DNA of 64,000 nt from Pseudorasbora parva (GCF_024679245.1 NC_090178.1:22414703-22478702), one strand, 5' to 3'; positions 49,606 to 62,641 are shown, counted from the first letter of the stretch. The notes: generated from the sequence alone by a model not told the origin. A program made the numbers and translations.

Positions 49606-49670
49606 GTAAGGGGTGTGGTGTTTCCAGGCAACCTGTGGGTGGCACTTCAGCCAATAAAAATACATGAAAC

Positions 49671-51101
<1,431 letters not shown>

Positions 51102-51369
51102 CATTAAACTATACATTTGGCCATCTAACCAATCTAAGATCATTGTGTTTTCCGGAGGGATGGGCTTCATAGAAGCAGGAAGCTTATGAGCCGTTCAAAG
51201 GACAGTGGAGGCAGCAGTGTGGAATAAAGATATAATATAAGAAAAATATGGCATTTAAAAAAAAAAGAAGTATTAAGACGTATGAAGTATTAAGAAGTAT
51301 GTTATACTGCGCCCCATAAACACAACCAAGCCTTAAAAAAAAACACCACGGAACAACTCCTTTAATTAT

Positions 51370-52135
51370 TGACAAAAATGTAAGTAAATGTGTTGACATT
51401 TGCAATTATTAACATCAGTTAATATAAACAGTTATTTAGTTATGCTTTATTTAGACTATGCATCCATAAAGCTGTAAACCATGTTCTGAATTGCTTTAAT
51501 GCTAAGAGGATCAAGTGTCTAAGGGTCAACTTCACATTGGCTCTCTTAGCGCCATGAAAAACAAACCGTTATTCAAATTTTCAACAAATTATGCATGGGA
51601 AGCGAGCAACACAACAACACTAGAGCACTCACCCTGCTATAATGAATGAAGGCTTCATTGTAAGTTCACATTTTTTCATAAAAGACCCTGCAGTTCAGCG
51701 TGAGCTCATCGACTGTCCACGCACAGAGTTCTGGACTCTGTACAGAATGACTCTCTTATTTACATTGAGTTGTTATAACCCAAGTGAATACTGACTGTTA
51801 CACTCTCTGCAAAAGGAGCAAAACTGAACATTTTCACTTTGTCTTTTTTTTTGTATGTGTAAAGGGATGTTTGTTCAGCTTCCATTTTCAAGTGTCACTG
51901 AATTGAGTGTTATGTCAAAGGTAATCTAAATGTAAAAATACCTTAAATTACTGTACAGTTACATCTAATATTCAAAATATCTGCTGAAAACTAAACAAAT
52001 GTTTCTGTTGCTGTCCCGCACACTTTGGCCAGCATGAGTTTTCAGCATGAGTTTTTGTGCTACAGAAATGAATAAATTGATTTAAAAAGCTTTTGTCAGC
52101 ACAATGTTGTAATGGGCACATCGCAATTAGTTTAA
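51370..52135. other. Unannotated sequence
   Basis: No gene or element recognised. Confidence 0.4.
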
Positions 52136-52138
52136 TTA

Positions 52139-52230
52139 CGGGTGGGTGATATACCAGTAGATACAATTAACTGGTAGAAATTTGTCAACCGGTACAGATT
52201 TTTGACTATCGACTATCGTGGTTACGCTTA
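52139..52230. mobile_element. Possible hAT left-end fragment (GGGTGGGTGATATACC)
   Basis: GGGTGGGTGATATACCAGTA followed by CGACTATCGTGG resembles the end of a known fish hAT-type repeat. The opposite end is absent. Confidence 0.3.
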
Positions 52231-52479
52231 TGTAATGTTGCTGCGCTACACGGTCACGGAAGCAAGCGAAAGAACTCAATTCGCTATATATGTGCGAAAT
52301 GTCAGGGAGACTCTGACAATGCATTTAGTGACCTCGCCATTCAGGATTTGTCACTCGTTTAATGCCTGGCTACCAGACTCTCTGTAGCTGGCTAAGTGCA
52401 CTATTTAAGAGATGTAAATGCAGATTAATAATACAATTTAAAGAAATACCTGAAGTAGAGCAAGAAGTACAGCTGCGAT

Positions 52480-52912
52480 ATCAAAAGCCCGCCCACACTC
52501 TCACTGATGCAGAACAATTAATTATGATGGTGTGAAGTAAACAGTTATGGAAATGTAGAAATTAAAGCTAAAGCTCCAGTCCGCTCAAAAAATTCAGAAA
52601 AAAAGTCTCTTAGTGCCTCAGTGACAACTTCACTCAGAGAAGACGTCGATCTCAGCTGTCAATCATGTCGTCCTACACCCGTTTTTATAGAATCAAGGCG
52701 CAAAAGCTTCAGTTTCTGACAGGGGCTTGCTTGAAGCCAATATGGAAGTAATTTAAACGGCAATTCCTCGTCTGGCCACTAGGGCTCCAGAAGGGAACAA
52801 TCTCATTGAGCCCCATGTGAAAATCCCCAACTTTACAAAAGAAAAACACATGTTTACAGCCTGGTACAAATTGTGGTTTTGGTCTACATGGCTGGTTTTG
52901 CCCTTCATGACA
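52480..52912 (+). mobile_element. CATAGACTGT-family element fragment
   Basis: The first half parallels 16990-17120 (CACTCTCACTGATGCAGAAC, ATTATGATGGTGTGAAGTAA, TTAGTGCCTCAGTGACAAC, GCTGTCAATCATGTCG). The second half parallels 6550-6680 (CATTGAGCCCCATGTGAAAA, GCCTGGTACAAATTGTGG). The copy therefore links the two other copies as one family. Both termini are missing. Confidence 0.6.
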
Positions 52913-53156
52913 ACTGTGGGGGCTCCATCAAAAACACACTTCTTGTTGATTTTGTGAAGTCCTGTGACAGCACTGACCATGGAGATCCACTTTTACGACA
53001 CGACTGAAGCGTGATGTGTCGATTCTCGTCATTTCTGCATTCAAAACGGTTCAAATGCAGCGGTGCCTTCCTGGAATGCTGTGTGGGCACATTAAAGTTG
53101 TTTTGTGGTGACCAACAAGTTAATCTGTATGAGACATTCACCCAGACGCGGCCCCT

Positions 53157-53695
53157 TTAAGGGAGCGGGTTTTCCGGCAGAGAGAGTTCCGGTTTAACGT
53201 TGTGTGACAGTTGTTTACATTGCTCGCTGTACAGTTTGGAGAATAATATTGAAGTGTTAGTAAAGCTGACTCGACGCATCTCCGTCTCCTGTCTCATCAC
53301 TTACTGCACTCCACAGTTTGACGTCACCCATAGGAATAAAGTGGAGCGCGGCGCCACAGAAGTGTTGCTCAGACGAGTGGATCTGCACCTGAGAGCAGTG
53401 TTTATGGGGCGTGCGTTTCCTCTCTCGCTCTAGTCACGCGCGTGCGAACCCTTCCGGGAGCCCGTACAGCCCATACAAGGACTTTCCGCTCTGTCGACAT
53501 CAAGCGGACCCATACTCGGAAAAAAATCTCCGAAACTTGTGAGAAACCGGAAGGAGTATTTTTAACACAGAAATACTCCATCAAACATCCAGCATTAGTT
53601 TTTGAAACTTTGTCTATGTTTAGGATGGGAATCCAAGTCTTTAACAGTGTAAAAAGCTTAGTATGCATGAAACAGCATTTCACCCCCCCCCTTAA
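53157..53695 (-). mobile_element. TTAA-type element (CACCCCCCCCCTTAA right end)
   Basis: The right end reads AAACAGCATTTCACCCCCCC before TTAA at 53692. The interior matches the element at 47279 in inverse orientation. The left TTAA at 53157 is less certain. The overlapping 89-93 codon frames on both strands belong to this element and are not genes. Confidence 0.55.
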
Positions 53696-53699
53696 ATAT

Positions 53700-55080
53700 T
53701 CATTTACTTAATACAAGTTATGTAGTATTTCTAATTTCTAGTGCTTAAAGTGTTTGTCTTTGTTCCACTGTAGTTTGTTTATCACTGTTTAGTTGTCTTC
53801 ATTTAGCTCGAGTTTTTTTCCCCCAGCCTTCCTCATATTTCCCACCCTTAAGATATATATATATATTTTTTTTTTTAATAATTCTGTAGCAAAGCAGCAA
53901 TCACACAACAAAATCTTCATATTGCATCATTAGCTCTCAAAGTCTTCAGGGATCTTCACATAAGCTACCTTCTTTCCCAATCACAGCGTTGCTGTTAAGC
54001 ATCATGCTATGTGTAGTTGTAAATTAGGTGCAAACTGCCTGGTTCTTAAGCTCTGGAGGCCGGCTACATAAACATGAACACCATTAGGGTTGGTTTCCCA
54101 TCGACTGAGAAGCGATACAAGCTCAACATGCTGCAAATGAGGTCTGAGCATTGCAGAATGAGGTCTGTGGAGACGGTTAGGACAACAGTAGCTGAGCCTG
54201 AGCAAGCAAGCTGTTCTATCCCCTAAAGCAAACCTAAACATCATTTAGCAGATAATCTGACAGCACTGGCAGTCTGAAAGTAAAAAGAGTTAAATCGAAT
54301 GGGAATATCAAAATATTTGCCACATCCTGAAATAATAATTGTTTACAAAACAATTGTTTACTGAAAATCATTGTTTGTTGCTAAAACGTTGTGATGAGTC
54401 TGTATTAGTTTAGTGATTAACACTAGCTATTTGTGGATTTACATAAGATCATGATATCAAGCATTATAGATTAGCAAAAAACAAAGAGGTGAAAGTGAGC
54501 TTGGCGTTTTTTACGGTTTTTGTTTTCGTTAACTCTAATAACCCTGATGTGGCCTCCTGAGTCCCACGTATTGCAAGAGGAACAGTTTGCTACAATGAAG
54601 GCTACGGCTAATCATGACAGATATTCTGTAACACGATAGGAAAAGATTCAAATAATCCTCCTGACAGACTTTTCCAAAAACTGCAGCAGACGTAACACAC
54701 TGGAACTAGCCTGTCTGCTAGTGGTATTATTTTGCATGGCCTGCATTAGCAAGCCAGATTCAGCGTTGTTCCTTTAGACAAGTCTGGCTCTGATACCTTT
54801 TGGTTAAGGATGACCCATTTCCATAAAACACTATCTGTACTCAGAGAAGGCCAGAAGCACTGTCAAACATGCACGCTAACAGCAGGGCATCCAGCACACG
54901 CATTTGTGGTTTTTCCACGTCAGAAGATATTTCAGAGATGTCATGAAGCACAGAATGAGGTCAACAGTCATCTCACCGTCTAAAGTTTCGCTGCTGCTAC
55001 ATGTGCTCAGTCTCATCTTCGTCTCAAAGCATAGCCTACTGTTTAGAGGGCCTTTAGCCTCCTTAAAAACCAGTGAAACT
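53700..55080. other. Unannotated sequence
   Basis: AT and T runs at 53849-53878. No gene recognised. Confidence 0.4.
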
Positions 55081-55087
55081 TTACATA

Positions 55088-55284
55088 CACTGCAAAAAAA
55101 AGAATTCAGGTCTCCAATTGAAAATGTTCTAGTGACTGATCACATCTAAATGTTACAGGTTGGCAAATTTAATTTCTGTAAATTAAATTGCATCAATTCG
55201 CAGAAATTCAATTTGGCCAACTGAAAAATGTAGATGTTAACAGTCACTAGAAAATGTTCAATTGGAGACTTTTTTTTTACAGTG
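55088..55284. mobile_element. TA-flanked palindromic MITE (CACTGYAAAAAA ends)
   Basis: The ends CACTGCAAAAAAAAG and CTTTTTTTTTACAGTG are inverted copies flanked by TA (55086-55087 and 55285-55286). Inner arms GTCTCCAATTGAAAATGTTC and GAACATTTTCTAGTGACTG are likewise matched inversely, so nearly all 197 bases fold back. The TA duplication fits Tc1/mariner-type MITEs. Confidence 0.75.
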
Positions 55285-55396
55285 TACCTTCAGTTAGTAA
55301 AGGACATGGCGGGCCAAATATGGTGATATAAGTGTTCTGTGTTCTTAAACTGCCACAAACTATGCCACTGTTAATGATAATGATCTACAGCTAAAA

Positions 55397-55418
55397 ATAT
55401 ATATATATTTCTTTATAA

Positions 55419-55460
<42 letters not shown>

Positions 55461-55478
55461 TGTAATGGGGGGGGGGGG
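55397..55478. repeat. (AT)n, homopolymer and G12 cluster
   Basis: Short AT run, A11, a longer AT run (about 55427-55452), T10, then twelve consecutive G (55467-55478). The A/AT/T part is self-complementary. Confidence 0.85.
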
Positions 55479-55498
55479 TTCTGAAAGAAATGAATACT

Positions 55499-56060
55499 AA
55501 GGCCCCGTCCACACGGAGACACGTTTAGCTGTATAAGTATACATTTTGTACCGTATCAGCGTTTCGTCCACACGGATCCAGCGTTTTAGAAGCATGAATC
55601 CGATATTTTCTGAAACTGGGTCCCAAGGGAAACGGTGATGTCATCACACTACGTCCAGCACGGTGAAGAGTTAAGGGATATAACTACGGGCACTGGGCAT
55701 GCGCACATCAATATCGCGTCATTTAATTAGCGTATCTGCATTGTTGTAAGGGTATGTTTTGGGTTGGGGCAGGTGTAGGCATTAATAAAACACATCTGTT
55801 AAGTAGCAAATGTATTTATTGTTATTTTATTGTGAGATTTTGCCTCACCTCCGACCACTGCTATACCCCTGCTAGCCACAACTCTTCTCTGTTTTTAGTG
55901 TATTTCTGTGGCAGAATTACAGCACCACACACTGGCCTGGCATGCAAACTACATCGTTTTTAGTCAGTTTTGGTAATCTCGTGTGGACGCAGATATTTCT
56001 TGAAACGAGGGGAAAAAAAGATCGGATTGGGAAAGCGCTGGCTTCATGTGGACGGGGCCT
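55499..56060. mobile_element. DNA transposon with AGGCCCCGTCCACA ends
   Basis: The left AGGCCCCGTCCACACGG and right TGTGGACGGGGCCT ends are inverted copies. AATACT stands just outside both (55493-55498 and 56061-56066), a 6-bp direct repeat compatible with a target duplication of 6-8 bases. ACGTTT/GCGTTT motifs are repeated inside. This is a common fish repeat; I do not assign the superfamily. Confidence 0.65.
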
Positions 56061-56069
56061 AATACTCAG

Positions 56070-56880
56070 CATTGAAGGCACAATACGTATGATTTTTTTG
56101 ATTAAAATATACAAAAACCACTAGAAGAATGTTATATATTTTGTTGACCTGTGTACACATTATCCCAAACGTCCAGAGAAATCAGTAATTTTAACCAGTG
56201 TTTTACGGACTATGTCCGTGCGTCGGCTGTCAATGAAGTAATATCCGTGCTACACTTGATTTCCATAGAAACCAAGGAAACACCAAAGACACTTTAATAT
56301 GTATTTTATTGGACAGTCGAGCAACTGTTTGGATATACATTTATCAACAAAAAACGAATCATTGTTATACAGCCCAACACAGTTAGTCTTACTGGTTCAA
56401 TCACTTGTTTTCTTGATCAACCACAAATAACATTTATAACATGCCTCAAAGACAATTTTGTCAAGTTGCTGACATAGCATGAAAGAGAGAGCTTTTTCCA
56501 TCATACAATATATTTTTTTAATTAACTGCAAGTCATTTAGTCATCCTGTTTTTATGACTAAACATCCACTATATACAGTGTGAGCCGGACGAGAGTCACA
56601 GCACAAATGCAGCAAGAGTCAAATTTCCTTCATCACTAGAGCTGACAGATAAGATAATCGCAGAAGATTTGGTTTCAAACCGAAATGAAAAAATGCCTAT
56701 TTAAGTGAGTTTGTCATTGTACCATTTGTTGTTATGTTTTTTCATTAAGAATAATAGGCTAAAGATGATCCCACAATTCAAGAAACCCACCCCCAAAATG
56801 AAACTAATTCTAAACCGAAACTAAAATGAGCACGGCTGCTGTCATTTATTCAAAGCCGCACAGTGCACACAGATTTATGG
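56070..56880. other. Unannotated sequence
   Basis: No gene or transposon end recognised. Confidence 0.4.
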
Positions 56881-56882
56881 CC

Positions 56883-57070
56883 GCACTGTCATTCATTCAT
56901 TCACGGCCCCACTGTCATTCATTCACGGCCCCACTGTCATTCATTCACGGCCACACTGTCATTCATTCACGGCCACACTGTCATTCATTCACGGCCACAC
57001 TGTCATTCATTCACGGCCACACTGTCATTCATTCACGGCCCCACTGTCATTCATTCACGGCCACACTGTC
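56883..57070. repeat. 22-bp minisatellite, about 8.5 units
   Basis: CACTGTC followed by ATTCATTCACGGCC recurs every 22 bases (ACTGTC at 56911, 56933, 56955, 56977, 56999, 57021, 57043 and 57065). The first unit has an extra ATTC. Units differ at one site, CCC or CCA before ACTGTC. Because 22 is not a multiple of three, the frames cycle, and the 74-89 codon frames here are artefacts. Confidence 0.95.
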
Positions 57071-57079
57071 AATTAGGGA

Positions 57080-57601
57080 TAGCCTAGAAATCTAGACGCA
57101 CCCTAGCGGCAGCTAATTTACTCTGCCCGGAAGTGTCGTCTAGGAACTCTCAATAACCTTCTGAGTTGTATTCCTCGCAATCTGGACGGGCCAATCACGT
57201 CGTGTATAGAGTCGGCAGGCGGGGCCATAATGACGACGCCCGAGTTGCGTTTGCGTGCTTCTGTTGTCTAGTAAACACAGAAACTGGCGAACGGCGGCAG
57301 TCTTTCGAATCAGCTTTGACCGCGACTCTGGAAGACTTGGAGTTAAGCTTTTCTCTGACAAAAGAACGGCACTGAAGTCATTCTTAAAAAGGGAAGATGT
57401 GTTCGGAGTTTAGACGACCGGTGAATGTTAACCTATCAGCGAGCTCTGTTTCACCTTCGTTGCTCTGGTTGGTGTAGCGCTATCCGTTTGCGTGCAGAGG
57501 GAGTTTGAAAGACAACCGTTTATCCCGCCTCTCAGATTGAGCCCTGTCAATGGTGAGTTTCCAGACCAAACATCTTGATGTGGGTCTGGCTTGTCAGGCT
57601 A
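57080..57601 (+). mobile_element. Element with 9-bp target duplication, copy 2
   Basis: Ends TAGCCTAGAAATCTAGACGC and TCTGGCTTGTCAGGCTA match copy 1 (21978-22348) in the opposite orientation. The exact 9-mer AATTAGGGA lies outside both ends (57071-57079 and 57602-57610). Internal shared motifs include CACCCTAGCGGCAGC, GAACTCTCAATA, GACTCTATACACGA (inverse here) and GTTTGAAAGACAACCGTTTA. It has about 150 bases more in the middle. No transposase motif is seen. Confidence 0.8.
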
Positions 57602-57604
57602 AAT

Positions 57605-57700
57605 TAGGGATGCAACGAAATAAAAATTCTTGGCTGAAACAGAAAATCGAAAAAGAGGAAACCAAGCCCGAAAACCAAAAAAACGAAATAAATTATGCCA
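57605..57700 (+). mobile_element. hAT-like left-end fragment (TAGGGATGCAACGAAA)
   Basis: TAGGGATGCAACGAAATAAA followed by GAAAATCGAAAAAG and GAAAACC motifs looks like the left end of a cyprinid hAT-type repeat. The matching right end is not seen downstream. The 9-bp-duplication element inserted at this fragment's very first bases. Confidence 0.4.
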
Positions 57701-57704
57701 ATTA

Positions 57705-58335
57705 TTAGTAATTGTTACCAATAGTAACCATTGCATTTATTGCTATGACTGCGTAAATTTACTAAAAATCAAGGCATTGCAATTGCATAAATAATTAATA
57801 AAGTTTTAAATAATAAATCAATTACAAATTATGCATACATTTATTTAGCATTGCAACAATGCACAGTATAAAATAAAATTCAAACTAAAATTGCCGATTT
57901 GAAAAGCCCCCGCCGGTGATACTGGTGTGATCTGTGTTGTCACACATCGATTAACCGGTGGGAAAATGTCCTCATGTCACATCACTAGAGACTGGCGTTT
58001 TTTGCGCAGGTCTCTCTCATTAGCATTCACTGCCAATAAAGTGCTCTCGGCATGTCCTGCTTCATACCACAAAAAAATTATTTCTGACCGAATCTGTTGG
58101 ATTACTTTCCATTGGCTATGGGGGTGAAGAGTCAAGACTCCCATGATTCCACGCTCATTCACGCCATCATCAAACTAAGCATTTGTTTTGAATATAAAGA
58201 GACTTGTAGTGGGGAAATGTACATACTGTACCTTTAATACTTCAATGATTTCTAAAGGATCATGACACTAATATTAAAACAAAAAACAGTTCTAATAAAA
58301 GGGAATAATATTTCACAGTATTACTGTCTTTGATT
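57705..58335. other. Unannotated AT-rich sequence
   Basis: It may include the body of the hAT-like fragment. No gene recognised. Confidence 0.35.
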
Positions 58336-58340
58336 ATTTA

Positions 58341-58930
58341 AGGGTGCTTTCACACTTGGTTCGATTGCCTGGGCCGAACCTGAGTTCGATTGCTCCCCCC
58401 TCCCCCTCCCCCCGCTGGACTGTGTTATATATTATATTATTTGGTTCCGAACCGGGGTTTGTTTGCTTCATCAAAGCAGCAGCTGTTTACCCGGTTGCTT
58501 GGTAACGACAGCCAGCGTGAAGGCGGTGAAATGCATAGCGTTGCTCCTGTCACCTTTATATTTGTTTTTGAACCGTTGGTTTTGTGCTACCAAAGCTTCT
58601 GTACGTAATGGCTCTTGCGTCTATCTGCCGCTAATGCACTGCAAATGCTCTAAAGAACGCTGAAGACGAGCAGAGATGAGATCTAAAGCTCTCTGCTTTA
58701 CACACATTTTATCAAATCATACGTCATTAATAGCGGTTTACTTCCGCAATTTAGTACGTTTGCGTTCACATCAGCAGCGAACCGTACCAGAGTCCACATG
58801 AACCAAACCCCAGACCACTGCAGGTGCGCACCCTAGTTCGTAAGACCATGTTCACATCATCCAAACCAACCGAACTCTGACGTCAATCGAACCCGGGTGC
58901 GCACCAAAAGTGCTAGTGTGAAAGCACCCT
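58341..58930. mobile_element. DNA transposon with AGGGTGCTTTCACAC ends
   Basis: The ends AGGGTGCTTTCACAC and GTGTGAAAGCACCCT are exact 15-bp inverted copies. Subterminal TTGGTTCGATTG and CAATCGAACCCGGG motifs extend the match. No clear target duplication was found. A C-rich run (CCCCCCTCCCCCTCCCCCC) lies at 58396-58414. This is a familiar fish repeat without coding content here. Confidence 0.75.
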
Positions 58931-58934
58931 AAAT

Positions 58935-59625
58935 GCAGCCTTGGTGAGCATGAGAAAAGTCGGTTAAGAAAGATTCAAACTCATAACCTCTCACACTTTC
59001 TCAACAAGAAGCTGAGCCCCTAAAAGACTGAAATCCAATAAGAATCACCCTCTTCTCAATGTCACATCCCCTCACATTCACACAACACAACTCTCTCTCC
59101 AGCTGTGTAACCCAACCTCCATTCCAGGATCTGTTCTCTTCAGCACACGCGACTGTAACTCGACCAACATCCCAATTTCTATAGCTCTTTTCAGCGCACG
59201 TCTCTTATCACGATGTAATCTGCCTGTTTCCTTTGTGTTATCCGATCTAAAGCCAGTCACTTTACATCCTGAGCCATTATACCACCGCCACTTAATATTG
59301 TTTAATGTCTCTGACTTCATTAGGGGACGGAAGCAAGTGGAGAACTAACTCATTACTCCAGTCTAATTCTGAAATTCTGCTGGCTGCTCTATTGAACCAT
59401 TTCCAAATATATATTTAGAATATTTTCTACTGGAGGAAGTTAAACAACTTTTACTATCACAATACTTGCCATTAAAACACTGGCCATCACAGAACCCCAA
59501 TTTAGATCAGCGTCTCTCAAATGGCAGATCAGAAATATTCCGATACTGCATTTAGATCCTTACATTCAAAGGCAAACTGATGCATTTCTAAATATGACAT
59601 GCAAAGAGAAAGAAAAAGAGGAGGA

Positions 59626-59628
<3 letters not shown>
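58935..59628. other. Unannotated sequence
   Basis: No gene or transposon boundary recognised. Confidence 0.4.

Positions 59629-59697
<69 letters not shown>
59629..59697. repeat. (GA)n microsatellite
   Basis: Pure GA tract of about 69 bases. Confidence 0.97.
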
Positions 59698-59699
<2 letters not shown>

Positions 59700-59701
<2 letters not shown>

Positions 59702-61600
59702 TAGCAAGGGAGATGTGAAGAGCGAAGATGAAAAGAAATCAAAGCAGAATCCCAATGCGTGGAGAAGGGGATCTCCTGTGATTAATCATCCTCCAGCCCA
59801 CTAGAGAAGAAATAATCTTGTTAATGTCAACAATGCAGAATACACTCCAAATGCAGTTTCAAGATGTAGGATTTCAAGATGGCAGACTAAAGATTATGTC
59901 ACGCTACCTGATAGAAGACCTAATGATCAAGAACATGCAACGCCAACCGATAAACCACAGATCAAATCAGCCCTAATGAGTATTCATTTTATTTCAGATC
60001 AGCGTGGAACAGTGCAACACCGGCTCAAAAAGTCTGTCAACATCTCCTACAGATATTTCCCCCAATTGAATGAGTAATCTCAGAGATCATCATTATGTTG
60101 AATTTGCTAGCCGGTGGACCATGAGCTGGAAATCTGCATCTCCATAGCAATAAGATCCAGGAGCAAATGCAATTACAGACCAGCTGTGTGACTTTATTCA
60201 ACGAAGGTATGGACAATAAAACATTTTTTTAAATCCATTTCATATTAGACACAGATCATCCTACTGACTAATATTATTCAAACCTTGCCTATTTTAGGTG
60301 CCATTTTCACATAGAAGCTTTTTTGCTTTGCTTTTTTAAAAGCAACTTTTTAATGCTGATCTGTCTAATGCTCCACTGCTCACAGGACAGTTCTGCTTTC
60401 TGTCTGGCCGTCTTTCTTTCTATATTCCCTGATGTTTCAGTTCCTCACCTGAAACTCAAGTGAAAGAGATCCAGTTACTAAATGTGCCTGTCCATGGTTA
60501 TAAGATTTAACTAAAAATAATTTTTATATAAACACTGACTAAAAATAATATATACTTATAAAAAAATATATATATTTCACTTAGTTGCCAACATTTCTCA
60601 TTTTCATAACTTTAGCTTGATATACTAAAATACTTAAAACTAAAACAAATTTTTACTTAGACATGAATTAAAATTAACAAAATGTTTTTAAAAAATAATT
60701 AAAATAAAAATAAAAACTAATTCAAAATATGAATACAAATAATAGCAATGATAATAAAATAACACTGGCACATCAACCAGAAATATTACTATTACAATAA
60801 AATTTTCATTATAAAAATAAAAATATTCATGCAGGCAGCCTTTGACTAAAAATCACTAGAAATGTCCAAGTATTTATTATAACATTATGTATAAATCTGT
60901 GATATACATTTTTGTCAGGAGTAATGCAAAATCAAGAACATCTTTAACCTCTTAATCCTCGCCCCTCGACATACCCATATAAAAATGTCTGCAGCTCTTA
61001 AACCATATGGTCTGTATCCATAAATATGGTCTTATTTTAAACTAGACACTTGAAATTATGTTACTCAAAAGTCATAATAACTTTTAGTAGTATAGGAACA
61101 GATTAAAACAAAGTTAAATATCAGAGAGCCTGTGATTGAAGGAGAGAGACCTGGGAGGGTTTAATATGACCAGAACAGTCCACAGTACAGGGGAGATTGT
61201 CAAAATAATGATTATAATCGCTATTTCATTGAAAAAGGACATGACCGATTACTCTAACGCGAAACGCTCATGCAAACAACGGAGGATTTTTAGTTTTTTC
61301 CCCTTATTTTTTCGTTGTTTTGGATTAAAAAGTGGGATGCATTTTGAAGAGTGGACTCTTACATGGACATGTATGCTGTTGTTTCGTTGATTCGTCCGAT
61401 CTGATCTGAACATCAGGAGATGAAAGATGAGTAACTTACTGTGTTTATTATGCTAATGTGAAAATAGCCAGTGCTTTAGCATTTCATTTAACCCTTTCCT
61501 CTCTGGTGTATTTATTGCAAAAAACAATAAACATGAAACATTCATTCAGAACACAACACAGAACAGTGAGGTGAATAACACTGATTATCTCTTCATCACA
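59700..61600. other. Mostly unannotated; repeat-poor part at 59740-60230
   Basis: 59740-60230 is free of simple repeats and has balanced composition, a possible conserved non-coding region. At 59984-59998 an acceptor-like TTCATTTTATTTCAG is followed by 27 open codons and a stop, without further support. 60480-61100 is AT-rich with nothing recognised. Confidence 0.35.
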
Positions 61601-61624
61601 GCTGGTAGAAAGATATCAGGCTAC

Positions 61625-61866
61625 ACAGTGCATCGCAGTTTGTTGTGTATGGGGCTGCGTAGCTGGAGTCAGGGTGCCCATGCTGACCCCTGTCCAATGG
61701 CAAAAGCACCAACATTGGGCATGTGAGCATCAGAACTGGACCACGGAGCAATGGAAGAAGATGGTTTGGTTGCGTTTTCTTTCACGTCACGTGGATGGCC
61801 AGGTGTGTCGTGTGTGTTGCTTACCTGGGAAACACATGGCACCAGGACTAAACGGTGATGCTTACT
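61625..61866 (+). pseudogene. Tc1-like transposase fragment
   Basis: Tc1/mariner transposases are DDE enzymes that cut and paste their element at TA sites. The frame at 61674-61866 reads VPMLTPV, then EHQNWTTEQWKKMVW and LSRHVDGQV ... LPGKHMAPG. This follows the catalytic-core motif order of a fish Tc1 family (QNWTxEQWKKVxWSDESxF, HHVDGRVxVxRxPGE). About 65 codons remain of roughly 340. The SDES motif holding the first catalytic aspartate is lost after VW. A frameshift separates this from an upstream piece (HRSLLCMGLRSW, 61631-61666). No TIRs were found. Dead fragment. Confidence 0.75.
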
Positions 61867-61869
61867 GAC

Positions 61870-62560
61870 AGAGGAAGTAGCTGGAAAGGTTATAATTTGT
61901 TTATAATTTGTTTGCGTTCATTTCTATTAAAGACGAATGTTTTAAAATATGGCCTAAAAGGTTCCGCCTCGTCTAGCATCTGCCATCAACAGGACCTCTG
62001 TAGAAGAACCCCATTAACCCAAATGCCAATATCAGAGTGCTTCACAAGTGACCCTGGACAACATTCCTAGGTTTTCCTTCAGTTTTCACTCTTCCAAGCT
62101 CTCATGTCAGACGTTGCCAATGATGGTCAACAGCACTCTAACTGTTTCAGTGCGTCATGCAACTTATAATTCAGTTCCACCCTCTCTTCGACATAGCATG
62201 TCCAGGAAAGTCAGTCGGCCGCTGGGTTACTGAGGAACAATGGCATTCCTGTGCTCTGTGATGCCAGGTGCCGGCAGGAACACGATCCCTTCCATCTGTC
62301 CGTCTGTTCTGGCAAGCGCTCGGCCAGGCCCGGGCAGCAGCTAGGGAGAGTCACAGAATGGGACTATTGTTCCTAAGCCTTTCGGAGGAACACATAACCC
62401 CCCCACCCCCCACCCAAACTTCCCCAACACAAACGTCAACGAACACACACCAGCATAAACTCACATCAAGAATGAAACTAAAGACAAACGCACAGTAGAC
62501 TGTCGTAAGCAGAGTGCTCAGTGCTCCCACTGTCACCCCAACAACATGCGCCTCACACTC
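61870..62560. other. Unannotated sequence
   Basis: No continuation of the Tc1-like frame and no terminus recognised. A C-rich run is at 62399-62412. Confidence 0.4.
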
Positions 62561-62562
62561 AC

Positions 62563-62641
62563 CAAGGATCTGCATCTGCATTTCTGCTGAAGTCTTGCTG
62601 AGGGGGAAAACTGCATGCTGCGCTGCACAGCCCGGTCCCAT
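62563..62641 (-). other. Candidate first coding exon, minus strand
   Basis: On the minus strand an ATG in good context (CCATGG at 62639-62641) opens 26 codons (MGPGCAAQHAVFPL onward) that run to a perfect donor, CTTG|GTGAGT, at 62562. An internal acceptor-like TTTTCCCCCTCAG offers an alternative 35-base exon. The peptide is not recognised and no partner exon could be found. The frame continues past the donor, so the open length alone says nothing. Confidence 0.15.

Noticed and set aside
53402..53711. Paired 89-93 codon frames on both strands
   Set aside because: They lie inside a TTAA-type transposon whose relative at 47279 does not keep either frame.
56826..57095. 89-codon frame with histidine-rich repeats, and a CRISPR-like look
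   Set aside because: It is a direct tandem 22-bp minisatellite with no spacers, in a eukaryotic genome. Frames are artefacts of the array.
59984..60082. Terminal exon after TTCATTTTATTTCAG
   Set aside because: Only 27 codons before the stop, no recognised peptide and no upstream partner; chance is likely.
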